Below, piece after piece: positions 8,991 through 18,432 of a DNA stretch of 64,000 nucleotides. The stretch comes from Hymenobacter terrenus. Its GTDB lineage: Bacteria > Bacteroidota > Bacteroidia > Cytophagales > Hymenobacteraceae. The DNA is taken from contig NZ_LATM01000011.1 in NCBI RefSeq assembly GCF_000972495.1, positions 62,001-126,000 on the forward strand. The letters are read 5' to 3'. The notes beneath the pieces are model-generated. The model searched no databases, was not told the origin of the DNA, and saw only the letters and a program-made list of their open reading frames with translations. Position 1 is the first letter of the stretch, and each line of letters begins with the position of its first letter. Made by a program: the position numbers and the translations under genes.

Positions 8991-9385
8991 AATATTGGGT
9001 TGCGCTTGAATCCATTGACGACTTACCCAAGCGCATTGCCCTCACAGCCGCACACAAGTTTCAGCCACTAAACGAGATGCTCAAGCAGGAGTATCACTTG
9101 GTGAAGCTCTACCCCGGCCTCGATTACCTGCATCCAGGCGGCATATTAGACTCGGCGCACGCGGCAGGGACTGATACCTCGATTATTCGGCTGGATGCGG
9201 CCCGCCCTAGCGCCGTTGTGCTGGTGAGTCCAGATGTAGCTAGGCCCGGTTTTTCGCTCTACACCCTCTACATTGAGCAGGTCGGGGACGGCTATAACTA
9301 CGATGAAGCCAAGCAACTGGTGCCCAATAAATTCTTTAGCCCTTCGATTGGCTTCATACCCGTCTTTCCCAAACAAGCAAAGTAG
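8981..9385 (+). CDS. Hypothetical protein, possibly the 3' part of a frameshifted gene
   Basis: This frame encodes 134 residues from the ATG at 8981; a TTG at 8942 would add 13. The sequence is not low in complexity and reads like real protein, for example LVKLYPGLDYLHPGG and VLVSPDVARPGFSLYTLY, but I recognise no family. There is no signal peptide or membrane segment. A signal-peptide frame overlaps its 5' end in another reading frame, which suggests a disrupted secreted protein. Confidence 0.45.
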   Translation: MQLKYWVALESIDDLPKRIALTAAHKFQPLNEMLKQEYHLVKLYPGLDYLHPGGILDSAHAAGTDTSIIRLDAARPSAVVLVSPDVARPGFSLYTLYIEQVGDGYNYDEAKQLVPNKFFSPSIGFIPVFPKQAK

Positions 9386-9569
9386 AAAGGTGGCTGCAGG
9401 TTATAAATTTATTGCACGCCCGCACCGTTCTGCCTGATTTTTCGTTTGATTACCCGTCGACCAAGTCTGTCGGCGTTTTTTTGCGGATAATTTTGAGGGG
9501 ACCCTTCGGGCTAGCGGCCACCGCACCGCCTTCGCCTCGTTTTTCCAGCACTTTCGATTTCGACATTAT

Positions 9570-11312
9570 ATGGCCACTTCCTCCAACGGCAAAGCTACCT
9601 CTGCTGCCTCCTCCAACGGCAAAACCGCTACCAGCGGCTCCCACGCCAAAAAAGTGGGTAAGCCTGGTCCGGCATTAGCCCCGGTCGAGCGCCTCACTCC
9701 CACTGCCGTGCCGGCCCACAAGCTCGTACTGCGCACCCTCCGCCGCTCCGACTTCAAGGCCATCAAGGAAATTATGGATAAGGTATATTCCAACATGGAA
9801 GGTGCTTGGGCGGCCGATGAGTTCGCGGCACTGCTCCGTAAGTTTCCCGATGGTCAGATCGGTATTGAAGACAACGGCCGTCTGGTGGCGGCAGCGCTAG
9901 CCATTATTGTGGATTACAGCAAGTTTGGCGACCGCCACACCTACGCCAAAATCACGGGCCATGGCAAGTTTGACACTCACGACGACGATGGCGACACGCT
10001 CTACGGCGTCGACGTATTCGTGGACCCCGAGTACCGCTCATTGCGTCTGGGCCGGCGCCTCTACGATGCCCGCAAAGAGCTGTGTGAGAACCTAAACCTG
10101 CGCGCCATGGTGGCTGGTGGCCGCATTCCCGGCTATGCGGCCTACGCCAACGAGATGACCCCGGCCAAGTACGTGGAGATGGTGCGCAACAAGGAGGTAG
10201 TTGACCCCATCCTCACCTTCCAGCTCTCCAACGAGTTTCACGTCCGCAAAATCATCCGCGGCTATTTGCCCTACGACTCCGAAAGCAAGGCCTACGCCAC
10301 GCTGCTCGAATGGCTGAATGTGTACTACGAGGAGGAAGAAAAGCTCATTGGCAACCAGAAGAGCAACGTCCGTATCGGCATCGTACAGTGGCAGATGCGT
10401 GCCACTCGGAGCTTGGAAGATTTACTCCAGCAGATTGAGTTTTTTGTGGACACAGTCTCTGGCTATAAATCTGACTGCGTGCTGTTTCCCGAGTTCTTCA
10501 ACGCGCCGCTCATGGCACTGACCAATGAGGACTCGCCATCGGTGGCCATCCGGGCCATGGCGGCTTTCACCGAGCCCATCAAGGCTAAGATGATGGAGCT
10601 GGCGGTGAGCTACAACATCAACATCGTGGCCGGCTCGATGCCGGTGTACGAGGACGGCAAATTGCACAATGTAGCCTACCTCTGCCGCCGCGATGGCACC
10701 GTGGACGAGCAGTACAAGCTGCACGTGACTCCCGACGAGGCCAGCTACTGGGGTATGCGCGGCGGCGATAAACTCAAGTGCTTCGACACGGACTTTGGTA
10801 AAATCGGTATACTGGTGTGCTACGACGTCGAGTTCCCTGAGCTGGCCCGCATGCTGAGCGATGAAGGCGTGAAAATTCTCTTTGTGCCTTTCTGGACCGA
10901 CACCAAAAATGCCTACCAGCGCGTGCGTATCTGCGCCCAGGCCCGCGCCATCGAAAACGAATGCTATGTGGCCATCACCGGCTCGGTGGGCAACTTGCCG
11001 CGGGTCGAGAACATGGACATTCAATACTCGCAAAGCGCCGTGTTCAGCCCGTCAGATTTCGCCTTTCCGCACGACGCCATCGTGGCCGAAGCCACGCCGA
11101 ACACAGAGATGACTCTCATTGCCGACCTGGATCTGGACCTACTCAAAGACCTGAATACCAGTGGAGCCGTGCGTAACCTACGTGACCGCCGCAAGGACCT
11201 GTACTCGTTGAGTTGGTCAATCAAAAAATCCGACCGCGACGACGACTTGCTCGAGCAAGGTGCCGAGCGCCTGCCCCGCACCAGTCGCCGCAAAGCTGTA
11301 GCCGCTGGTTAA
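9570..11312 (+). CDS. GNAT acetyltransferase fused to carbon-nitrogen hydrolase
   Basis: A 580-residue fusion. Residues 1-40 are a flexible Ser/Gly/Lys-rich leader with two SSNGK repeats. Residues 50-220 form a GNAT N-acetyltransferase domain, with the acetyl-CoA segment near DPEYRSLRLGRRLYDARKE. Residues 270-530 form a nitrilase-superfamily amidase with the expected triad: Glu308 (FPEFFN), Lys383 (QYKLHVT) and Cys417 (VCYDVEFPE). Such fusions are annotated in many bacteria as bifunctional GNAT/carbon-nitrogen hydrolases, with unproven substrates. The gene is monocistronic and ends at a strong hairpin (11348-11376). Confidence 0.9.
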   Translation: MATSSNGKATSAASSNGKTATSGSHAKKVGKPGPALAPVERLTPTAVPAHKLVLRTLRRSDFKAIKEIMDKVYSNMEGAWAADEFAALLRKFPDGQIGIEDNGRLVAAALAIIVDYSKFGDRHTYAKITGHGKFDTHDDDGDTLYGVDVFVDPEYRSLRLGRRLYDARKELCENLNLRAMVAGGRIPGYAAYANEMTPAKYVEMVRNKEVVDPILTFQLSNEFHVRKIIRGYLPYDSESKAYATLLEWLNVYYEEEEKLIGNQKSNVRIGIVQWQMRATRSLEDLLQQIEFFVDTVSGYKSDCVLFPEFFNAPLMALTNEDSPSVAIRAMAAFTEPIKAKMMELAVSYNINIVAGSMPVYEDGKLHNVAYLCRRDGTVDEQYKLHVTPDEASYWGMRGGDKLKCFDTDFGKIGILVCYDVEFPELARMLSDEGVKILFVPFWTDTKNAYQRVRICAQARAIENECYVAITGSVGNLPRVENMDIQYSQSAVFSPSDFAFPHDAIVAEATPNTEMTLIADLDLDLLKDLNTSGAVRNLRDRRKDLYSLSWSIKKSDRDDDLLEQGAERLPRTSRRKAVAAG

Positions 11313-11347
11313 TTTGGCGCCGCCTGCCGACCAAGCTAATCAACATT

Positions 11348-11376
11348 AAAAAAAGCCCCTTCCGAGGGGCTTTTTT
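11348..11376. terminator. Bidirectional intrinsic terminator
   Basis: The stem AGCCCCT / AGGGGCT (354-360 and 365-371 within 11 kb) is closed by a TCCG loop and flanked by A and T runs on both sides. It serves the gene ending at 11312 and, in the other direction, the convergent GNAT gene ending at 11434. Confidence 0.85.
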
Positions 11377-11433
11377 GTTGCATTGGGAACAGCTGACTTC
11401 TGCGTCAACGCACAAAACGGCTTCATTTATCCG

Positions 11434-11982
11434 TTATCCGTGTACTTCGCCTGCCGGAGACAGAAGTTTGTAGTACACTGCCGTCGCCTCCAATTGGCCA
11501 GCAACATTTTTGACGTAGGCTGGTATCAATCCCACTAGGTTAAACTGCAAGCTCTGGTATAGTGGCTCCGCAGTGTCGCCGTGGCGCGTATCCAGCACTA
11601 GGGTCGTGCGTCCCAGTTCCCGGGCCTTTTCTTCCATAGCCAGCATTAACTGCCGGGCAATGCCTTGGCGGCGCGCCTGCGTATGCACCAGCATTTTGGC
11701 TACTTCGGCCCGATGCAGGGCGTTGGGTTTTGTAGCAAGGTCCAATTGAACGGTGCCTAGGATGGCGTCTTCGGTATGACGCTGGGCAATAAGCAAAGTT
11801 CGGCGCCCGGCATCTACTTCTTCGGCCACGCTCATCCAATACTGTTTTGCTTCGGCAAGTGCTAATGGAGGCAAAAAGCCAATCGAAGCGCCCGAGTCGA
11901 CGGCGTCTTGCAACAAAGCTGATAATTGGGGTACCAAACGGTGAGCCTCGCCCCCGCTAAGCACTGAAATGGCAACATTCAT
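11434..11982 (-). CDS. GNAT family N-acetyltransferase
   Basis: A 182-residue acetyltransferase from the ATG at 11982; an upstream in-frame start at 12015 would add 11 residues that do not fit. The acetyl-CoA binding motif A is visible as AEVAKMLVHTQARRQGIARQ, with the R-x-x-G-I-A loop near residue 105. The TLVLDTRHGDTAEPLYQSLQF stretch is the usual motif B region. The family transfers acetyl groups to amines of drugs, amino acids or proteins; the substrate here is unknown. It is convergent with the upstream fusion gene and divergent from the downstream dehydrogenase. Confidence 0.85.
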   Translation of the reverse strand: MNVAISVLSGGEAHRLVPQLSALLQDAVDSGASIGFLPPLALAEAKQYWMSVAEEVDAGRRTLLIAQRHTEDAILGTVQLDLATKPNALHRAEVAKMLVHTQARRQGIARQLMLAMEEKARELGRTTLVLDTRHGDTAEPLYQSLQFNLVGLIPAYVKNVAGQLEATAVYYKLLSPAGEVHG

Positions 11983-12130
11983 TTTAATCGGTGGTTGATC
12001 GGTAACACAAAGCAAAATCTAAAGTAGCGTAAACTGCGAATTGCCCTAGCCGGGAGTCTCTTTTGTGCGTAAACTGCGGCCCCGTTTTCCTCTTTCAAGT
12101 ACCTTCTTCCCTACTCACCTTAAAAAAAAC

Positions 12131-12844
12131 ATGCGCGTTTTCATTACCGGAGCCAATCGCGGCCTGGGCCTCGAACTTACCCGCCAGTACCTTGAGCGCG
12201 GCGACCAGGTATTCGCTGCCAGCCGCCAGCCCGAGCAAGCCACTGATTTGCAGCAGCTACAAAGTCAGTACGCCGACCGCCTCACACTACTGCCCCTGGA
12301 CGTGACCAGTGCCGAATCTATCGCGGCGGTCACCCAAGCCGTCAGTGCCGCTACCGACGGCCTCGACGTGCTTGTCAACAATGCCGGAGTGTATCCACAC
12401 GCGGGCTCTGGCGATGCGCACCAGCGCTTGGGCCAGCTCACCCACGACGATGCCATTGAAACGATGCTGGTAAATGCCATTGGGCCGCTGCTGGTATCGC
12501 AGGCACTGCTGCCGCTGCTTCGCAATGGCAACAAGAGCCGCATTCTCAGCATTTCCTCTGGCCAGGGCTCCCTCACCTGGAAGGCTACCGGCGACCCTTA
12601 CCACTACAGCGCCAGCAAGGCCGCCCTGAACATGTACATGCGCAGCTTGGCCGCCGAAATTGGCACCTACGGCCTGATTTCGGTGATAGTAGACCCGGGA
12701 TGGATGCGCACCGAAATGGGTGGCGACCACGCCACTCAGGAGCCCGCTGACTCGGCCCGGGGCATCATCCGCTTAGCCGAACAGTTGCACGCTGAGGAAA
12801 ACGGCAGCTTTGTGACTTGGCAGGGTCAACCCGTACCGTGGTAA
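12131..12844 (+). CDS. Short-chain dehydrogenase/reductase
   Basis: The protein has 237 residues from the ATG at 12131; a longer in-frame opening from 12065 gives a leader with no family match. The Rossmann motif TGANRGLG is at residues 6-13, NNAG lies near residue 85, and the catalytic pair Tyr159/Lys163 sits in YSASK. The sequence is close to the subgroup of NAD(P)-dependent oxidoreductases related to carbonyl reductases. The substrate is unknown. A strong hairpin follows at 12918-12952. Confidence 0.88.
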   Translation: MRVFITGANRGLGLELTRQYLERGDQVFAASRQPEQATDLQQLQSQYADRLTLLPLDVTSAESIAAVTQAVSAATDGLDVLVNNAGVYPHAGSGDAHQRLGQLTHDDAIETMLVNAIGPLLVSQALLPLLRNGNKSRILSISSGQGSLTWKATGDPYHYSASKAALNMYMRSLAAEIGTYGLISVIVDPGWMRTEMGGDHATQEPADSARGIIRLAEQLHAEENGSFVTWQGQPVPW

Positions 12845-12917
12845 AAAATTGCGACTTGAGGAGGTGACTTTCAAACGGGTTACTCTCCTGAATCAAGGCA
12901 AAAATCTATTTATAGGC

Positions 12918-12957
12918 AGGCCCGTCCGGTTGAGTAATCAGCGGACGGGCCTACTTT
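12918..12957 (+). terminator. Intrinsic terminator after the dehydrogenase
   Basis: Perfect 11-base arms AGGCCCGTCCG (12918-12928) and CGGACGGGCCT (12942-12952) enclose a 13-base loop and are followed by ACTTTTTC. The hairpin lies 74 bases after the stop codon. Confidence 0.8.
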
Positions 12958-13389
12958 TTCCCTGCTTTGAGGAGACATTTCCTTGAAGTCTTAGGAACAG
13001 TTATACCAATTATACATTGACGGTCTTCGTAACTTGAGGCAACCTACACTGCTGAACGGACACCCCCATTGATGGCTTAAGCAACACGCTGCCATTTTTT
13101 GCCTCCAAATTAGAAGAGAAAGCTCTTCGCGGCAGCTATTGAATTCAAACCGGCGGGTTTCAGCAAAGATCTACTTGAGGATAATGAATGACAATCTAAA
13201 GCTTTGTACGAAGAGCAAGGACTAAGTGGTCATGATAATTTTTTCACAAAAATCAGGTTTTAGCAATAAATCAGATTCTAAAACCCCTTATTCACGACAT
13301 TTTTATTAAAAATAAAGTGTGCGGTTACGAAAATTTCATCTGTATATTGGGCAATCAACCGAACTATTTCTCAACTAAAAAGCAAACCC
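12958..13389. other. Intergenic region before the SusC gene
   Basis: This stretch is clearly more AT-rich than its surroundings. I see no intact gene. A short frame at 13114-13263 reads like degenerate protein, broken by one TGA at 13189. TATATTGG at 13343-13350, 40 bases before the susC ATG, is a possible -7 promoter element with one mismatch to TAnnTTTG. No matching -33 element is evident. Confidence 0.4.
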
Positions 13390-16300
13390 ATGAGAAGATT
13401 TTTAATGTTATTTTTTGTTGTGGTTTCGGCGTTTATGGCGCACGACCTGCGGGCTCAGGACCGGACGGTTTCCGGTACCGTGGTGGGCTCCGATGGCGGC
13501 GCCCTCCCGGGCGTGACCGTGCTCGTGAAGGGCACTACCATAGGTACTTCGACCGGCGCAGATGGCAAGTTTTCCATAGCTGCCCCCTCAACGGCCACCA
13601 CGCTGGCGTTTTCCTACGTGGGCTACGCCTCCCAGGAAGTAGCCATTGGCGATAAGTCATCTTTTAATATCAGCTTGGCTGCCGACACCAAAGGCCTCGA
13701 TGAGGTGGTGGTGGTGGGCTACGGCACGCAGTCGCGCCGCGACCTGACGGGCAACGTGGCCTCCATCAGTGGCAAGGAAATTTCCACGACACCCATTCAA
13801 AGCTTCGACCAAGCCTTACAGGGTCGGGCCTCAGGCGTGAATATCACCACTCCCAACGGGGTGCTGAATAACCCACCGGTTATCCGCATTCGCGGGGTCA
13901 ACTCCATTACACTCAGCACATCGCCGCTTTTCGTAATCGATGGCATTCCTGCGTTCAGCGGCAATACCTCGGCAGTGGGTAGCGTGCCGAATAACCCGCT
14001 GAGTAACGTCAACCCCTCCGACATTGAAAGCATTGAAGTACTAAAAGATGCCTCGGCCACGGCCATTTACGGTTCGCGGGCGGCAGGTGGCGTCATTCTC
14101 GTGACCACCAAAAAGGGCAAAAAAGGCCAAAGCCGGGTGTCGGTAGAATCGTGGGCGGGCTGGAGCCAGCCGGTACGACTATTCGACGTGCTCAACGCCG
14201 AGCAGTATATCAACATCAAGAACGAGTCCGTGCGCAACCTGAACGCCAACCGCATTGCGTTGGGTCAACCCGGTAACAACGTGGAAGGATTCCGGCCGAC
14301 GTTGGACGCCAATGGCAACCCAGTCGACGTCGATTGGTACGACTACGTTTACCGCACGGGCTTTTCGACTTCCAACACCCTAAATTTTTCGGGCGGCACC
14401 GAAAAAACCAATTACTACACGTCGGTGGGCTACACCAACCAAAAAGGCATGTTGGAGGAAAACGAATTCCGGCGCATTTCGGCGCGGCTCAACCTCGACC
14501 ACAAGCTGTTTAAGAATGTCACGCTCGGCACCCGGGTAGGCTATTCTAATAGTTATAACAAGTCTCCTAACTCGGGTTCGACAGCCGATGGTGCTTTCGG
14601 AACCGGTGGCCTGGGCCGCTTACCGCTGGTGTTGCCGCCTAACGTGCCCGCTCGTAATCCTGATGGAACTTATAACACCAGCGGGGCCGGCATTGGGCCA
14701 GGCGCTAATTTGGAGCCCACGTCGACGACGGGCGCAGCGCTGGGCGCTAACTTTTACAACCCGCTGGTGGACCTGGAGAACAACTACTTCACCTCCGATG
14801 GCAACGAGATTCAGGGCAGCGTGTATGCCAGTTGGGAAATTCTAAAGGGCCTGACGGTGCGTACCACTTACGGTATCAACAACATTCTGTTTGAGGACAA
14901 GTCCTTCAACACCGCCATTGGCGGCGATGGTTTTGCCACAGTGGGCGGAGCCTCTAATTATAACCGAACCAACAAGAGGTGGAACTGGCAAAACACGGCC
15001 CAGTACGACCGCACCATCGGCGAAAAGCATAACCTTTCGCTGCTGGTGGGCAACGAGCAGCAGCACACTAGCATTGAGCGTTGGGGCGCTACCCGCACCG
15101 GTGTGGCCGACCCTTTCATCACCAACTACCAGGGCGCTTATGTCAATATATCCGCGCCTACTACTACCCTGGGTGCCAACCTTCAAAGCGAAAATTACCT
15201 GCTCTCCTATTTCGGCCGACTAAACTACGATTTTAGCAAAAAGTATTTGGCTTCCATCAACTTCCGGCGCGACGGCTACTCAGCCTGGGCCGAAAAATGG
15301 GGTAATTTCTACGGCGCTTCGTTGGGCTACATCGTGTCAGAAGAAGATTTCTGGAAGAATGCGCCCTTCGCTGGCACCGTCAACTTTTTGAAATTCACGG
15401 GCAGTTACGGTGAGGTGGGCAACAGCCAAGGAGTCGACGACTTTGCCTCGCTCTTCACCTACGAAAACAATTACTACGGCGACAATGCCACGCTCTACTA
15501 CAGCAGCCCGGGCAGTCCGCGTCTCACGTGGGAAACCAGCAAGAAAACCGACTTTGGTGTCACCTTCGGCTTGTTCAACGACCGGATTACGGGCGACCTG
15601 TCCTACTACCGCAACCTGGTAGACGGCCTGATTCTGCGCGTGCCCCAGGCGCCTTCCAAAGGCATCCCCGGCGTTGGGGCTACGCCAACCGACGTGGCCA
15701 ACATCAACAACAACGCGTACTTGGCTAACGTGGGCTCGATGCGCAATACCGGCATTGAGCTAAATTTGCGGGCCACCGCCATCCAAACTCCCAATTTCAC
15801 TTGGACAGTGAGCGGCAACTACACGACGCTCAAAAACCGGGTGTTGAATCTGGCTACCGAAGGCCAGCGCATCGGCACCCCCACGCAGCTCGAAACGGTG
15901 AACTACACCGAAGTGGGCCGCTCAGTAGGCGAACTGCTGGCCGTGCCTTCGCTGGGCATAAATCCGGACAACGGCCGGCGCATTGTGCAGAAAGCCGACG
16001 GGACGGTGGCCCAGTACAACCACTCGGGAGGCGGCTGGACGAACCGCGACACCGGCCTCCCCACCGCCGCACCCAACCAGTTGGTAGACGGCCGCTACTA
16101 CGGCCCGACGCTGCCCAAATGGTACGGCGGCTTCGACAACACGTTCCAGTACCGGAGCTTCGACTTGGGCGTGTTCGTTCAGTTTTCGGGCGGCAACTAC
16201 ATCTACAACGGCACCAAGGCTGGCTTGCACGACATGCGCTTTTGGAACAACGACGTGGACATTCTGGACCGCTGGACGGAATCGAACAAAAGCGGTTCCT

Positions 16301-16623
16301 GGCCGCGGGTGGTGTACGGCGACAACGTATCGAACGGGTCGGCGCTGGTTTTGTCCTCCAACGTCGAGAAAGGCGATTTTGCCCGCCTGCGCAACGTCAC
16401 GCTGGGCTACAATGTGAAACCCGCCATCCTAACGCCCTACAACATCGCCAGCGTGCGCGTGTATGCCCAAGTGCAAAACGCCGCCCTGCTCACCAACTAC
16501 TCGGGTATCGACCCGGAAATTTCCACCAACTCGGGCACCAACGCCAACACCGGTGCGGGCGTCGACCGCAACTCCGTGGGCCAGGCCCGCACGTTCACGG
16601 TGGGTCTCAACGTAGGTTTCTAA
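13390..16623 (+). CDS. SusC/RagA family TonB-dependent outer-membrane receptor
   Basis: The protein has 1077 residues. A signal peptide (1-22) is followed by a carboxypeptidase-regulatory-like domain (about 25-110, with SGTVVGSDGGALPGVTVLVK). The SusC signature DEVVVVGYGTQ comes next, then a plug domain (about 125-240, with LFVIDGIP and SATAIYGSRAAGGVILVTTKKG) and a long outer-membrane barrel ending in TFTVGLNVGF. With the SusD protein encoded 13 bases downstream it forms a lidded importer for glycans or peptides, powered by TonB. No hydrolase or regulator gene adjoins the pair, so the substrate cannot be inferred. Confidence 0.95.
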   Translation: MRRFLMLFFVVVSAFMAHDLRAQDRTVSGTVVGSDGGALPGVTVLVKGTTIGTSTGADGKFSIAAPSTATTLAFSYVGYASQEVAIGDKSSFNISLAADTKGLDEVVVVGYGTQSRRDLTGNVASISGKEISTTPIQSFDQALQGRASGVNITTPNGVLNNPPVIRIRGVNSITLSTSPLFVIDGIPAFSGNTSAVGSVPNNPLSNVNPSDIESIEVLKDASATAIYGSRAAGGVILVTTKKGKKGQSRVSVESWAGWSQPVRLFDVLNAEQYINIKNESVRNLNANRIALGQPGNNVEGFRPTLDANGNPVDVDWYDYVYRTGFSTSNTLNFSGGTEKTNYYTSVGYTNQKGMLEENEFRRISARLNLDHKLFKNVTLGTRVGYSNSYNKSPNSGSTADGAFGTGGLGRLPLVLPPNVPARNPDGTYNTSGAGIGPGANLEPTSTTGAALGANFYNPLVDLENNYFTSDGNEIQGSVYASWEILKGLTVRTTYGINNILFEDKSFNTAIGGDGFATVGGASNYNRTNKRWNWQNTAQYDRTIGEKHNLSLLVGNEQQHTSIERWGATRTGVADPFITNYQGAYVNISAPTTTLGANLQSENYLLSYFGRLNYDFSKKYLASINFRRDGYSAWAEKWGNFYGASLGYIVSEEDFWKNAPFAGTVNFLKFTGSYGEVGNSQGVDDFASLFTYENNYYGDNATLYYSSPGSPRLTWETSKKTDFGVTFGLFNDRITGDLSYYRNLVDGLILRVPQAPSKGIPGVGATPTDVANINNNAYLANVGSMRNTGIELNLRATAIQTPNFTWTVSGNYTTLKNRVLNLATEGQRIGTPTQLETVNYTEVGRSVGELLAVPSLGINPDNGRRIVQKADGTVAQYNHSGGGWTNRDTGLPTAAPNQLVDGRYYGPTLPKWYGGFDNTFQYRSFDLGVFVQFSGGNYIYNGTKAGLHDMRFWNNDVDILDRWTESNKSGSWPRVVYGDNVSNGSALVLSSNVEKGDFARLRNVTLGYNVKPAILTPYNIASVRVYAQVQNAALLTNYSGIDPEISTNSGTNANTGAGVDRNSVGQARTFTVGLNVGF

Positions 16624-16636
16624 ACACGACAGTCAG

Positions 16637-18178
16637 ATGAAATCATCCATAAAAAGACTATTTGCGGTGGGGCTTTGCACCATTACCTTGGCAGTGGGAA
16701 CTTTCTCTTGCCAAAAAGACAGGTTGGACCCCGTTCCTACCTTGCTCTATCCCCAAGAGGTGGTGTTCGACACCCCCGCTCGCGTGCTTCTGCAAGTCAA
16801 CAGCCTGTATTCCTACGTGAAGTCGGGTGCCTTTTTGGGCGGACGCTATCAGATTTATGGCGACATACGGGCCAACGACTTCCTGAACTTGCGCAACAAC
16901 GGAGTGACCGGCTTAGCGGTGTGGAACCACCTCTCACTGACCGAACAGTCGCAAAACGACGTAGTCAACACGTGGGTGGCGGGCTATCTGGCCATCAACC
17001 AGATTAACTTGTTTTTAGCTGGTATGGATGCCAATGCCAGTAAATTCGTACCCCCGATTTTTCCCCCTAACCCTACCAGCCCGGTCAATTTCGCGACCGT
17101 CACGGCAGTCCAATACAAGGCGGAAGCGCGGTTTTTGCGAGCCCTGACTTATTACTCTCTGTTGCAATTGTACGCCCGCCCCTATATCGATGGCAACGGC
17201 AGCAAACCCGGCCTGCCCCTGCGCTTGAAAGCCGAAACTGACGACACCAACAACGATTTGGCCCGCAGCACGGTGGCAGAGGTATATGCTCAGATTCTGG
17301 ACGACCTCAGCTTTGCGGAACAAAATCTACCGCTCGTTTACACCGTTTCGGCCACTAATCTTACTCCTAACCCCACGCTCAACACCACAAGAGCTCATCG
17401 CAATACCGCTATTGCGTTGAAAACACGGGTGTACTTGACCATGGGCCGGTACGAAGATGTCATTCGTGAGGCCAATAAAATAGTGCCAGCCACTGGCCCA
17501 TTTCAGGCATCGACTGGCGTACCGAACGCGTTGAATGCATCCATAACCGCAGTGTTTGCGGCCCCACAGGAAACCTCCGAAAGCATCCTGAGCTTCCCCT
17601 TCAGCGCTCAGAACCCTCCTGGTACTCAGAATCAGTTGGCTTTTTATTATCGCCCCACCCCAACAGGGAACGGCGAATACTCGCTGAATTCCGGTGCCGG
17701 TGGAATTCTTATGAATCCCGGCTTCCTGACCAATGACGTGCGGCGCACCAGCCTTATTACCCAATCGGGCAGTACCTCCTACTTAAATAAGTATCCCAAC
17801 GGCGCGCCCTACCTCGACAAAGCCCCGGCTATTCGGTACGCAGAGGTTATGCTGAGCTTGGCCGAAGCCCGTTTCCGTACCGTTGGCCCGGCCGACCCGC
17901 AGGCCCTGGCCTTGCTGAATGCGGTGCGCGTGCGGTCTACTTCAGCAGCGGCGACTTACGCTGCCTTTGCCTCAACGACGGATGCCGTGAACGCCGTGTT
18001 GCTGGAGCGCCGCATTGAGTTCCTCGGCGAAGGCATTCGCAACATCGACATCATGCGCCTCAACGCCCCCATTCCAGGCAAAGGGACCGTGAGCGCCGTC
18101 AACCCCACCGACGTGCTGTATGTATGGCCCATCCCGGCCCCCGAGTTGGCAGCGAATAGGCTGATGGTACGCAATTAG
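16637..18178 (+). CDS. SusD/RagB family nutrient-binding lipoprotein
   Basis: The protein has 513 residues with a lipoprotein signal (LAVGTFSC, Cys25), so it is anchored at the outer membrane and exposed on the surface. The helical SusD fold is suggested by EARFLRALTYYSLLQLYARPY near residue 160 and by the C-terminal RYAEVMLSLAEARFR and LLERRIEFLGEGIRNIDIMRL stretches, which are hallmarks of the family. It acts as the binding lid of the SusC channel encoded just upstream. The stop codon is followed 41 bases later by an intrinsic terminator, so the operon probably contains only these two genes. Confidence 0.95.
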   Translation: MKSSIKRLFAVGLCTITLAVGTFSCQKDRLDPVPTLLYPQEVVFDTPARVLLQVNSLYSYVKSGAFLGGRYQIYGDIRANDFLNLRNNGVTGLAVWNHLSLTEQSQNDVVNTWVAGYLAINQINLFLAGMDANASKFVPPIFPPNPTSPVNFATVTAVQYKAEARFLRALTYYSLLQLYARPYIDGNGSKPGLPLRLKAETDDTNNDLARSTVAEVYAQILDDLSFAEQNLPLVYTVSATNLTPNPTLNTTRAHRNTAIALKTRVYLTMGRYEDVIREANKIVPATGPFQASTGVPNALNASITAVFAAPQETSESILSFPFSAQNPPGTQNQLAFYYRPTPTGNGEYSLNSGAGGILMNPGFLTNDVRRTSLITQSGSTSYLNKYPNGAPYLDKAPAIRYAEVMLSLAEARFRTVGPADPQALALLNAVRVRSTSAAATYAAFASTTDAVNAVLLERRIEFLGEGIRNIDIMRLNAPIPGKGTVSAVNPTDVLYVWPIPAPELAANRLMVRN

Positions 18179-18219
18179 TTGGAGTTCGTGTAAAGTCCTC
18201 CGCCTCAACGGGCGGTTAC

Positions 18220-18252
18220 AAAAAGGTCCGCTGAAACTCAGCGGGCCTTTTT
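18220..18252 (+). terminator. Intrinsic terminator of the susCD operon
   Basis: A 15-base stem (AAAAAGGTCCGCTGA paired with TCAGCGGGCCTTTTT, including one wobble pair) with a three-base loop ends in a T run. It closes the two-gene operon. Confidence 0.85.
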
Positions 18253-18320
18253 CATGATCCTCGCCGACGATCAGGTGCTCAACTCAAATTGAAGCTGTTT
18301 GAGGTAATTAGATTTTTTGT

Positions 18321-18357
18321 TAAAACGGCCCTGCTTCGACCAGCGCAGCAGGGCCGT
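18321..18357 (-). terminator. Terminator-like hairpin downstream of the TssD remnant
   Basis: Arms at 18325-18335 and 18347-18357 (ACGGCCCTGCT and its complement) pair perfectly. On the minus strand the stem is followed by TTTTAAC. It lies 76 bases beyond the end of the minus-strand TssD-like remnant and suggests that this was once a complete transcription unit. Confidence 0.6.
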
Positions 18358-18432
18358 TGTCAGTTTAGAAGTATCGAACTTGGTTTCGGTGATGAGACAT
18401 TCGGGCAGGACGCGGCGTTTCGCCACACCCAT

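Noticed and set aside
15801..16640. A 279-codon frame inside the SusC gene
   Set aside because: It lies wholly within the SusC coding sequence in another frame and has an Arg/His-rich shadow composition.
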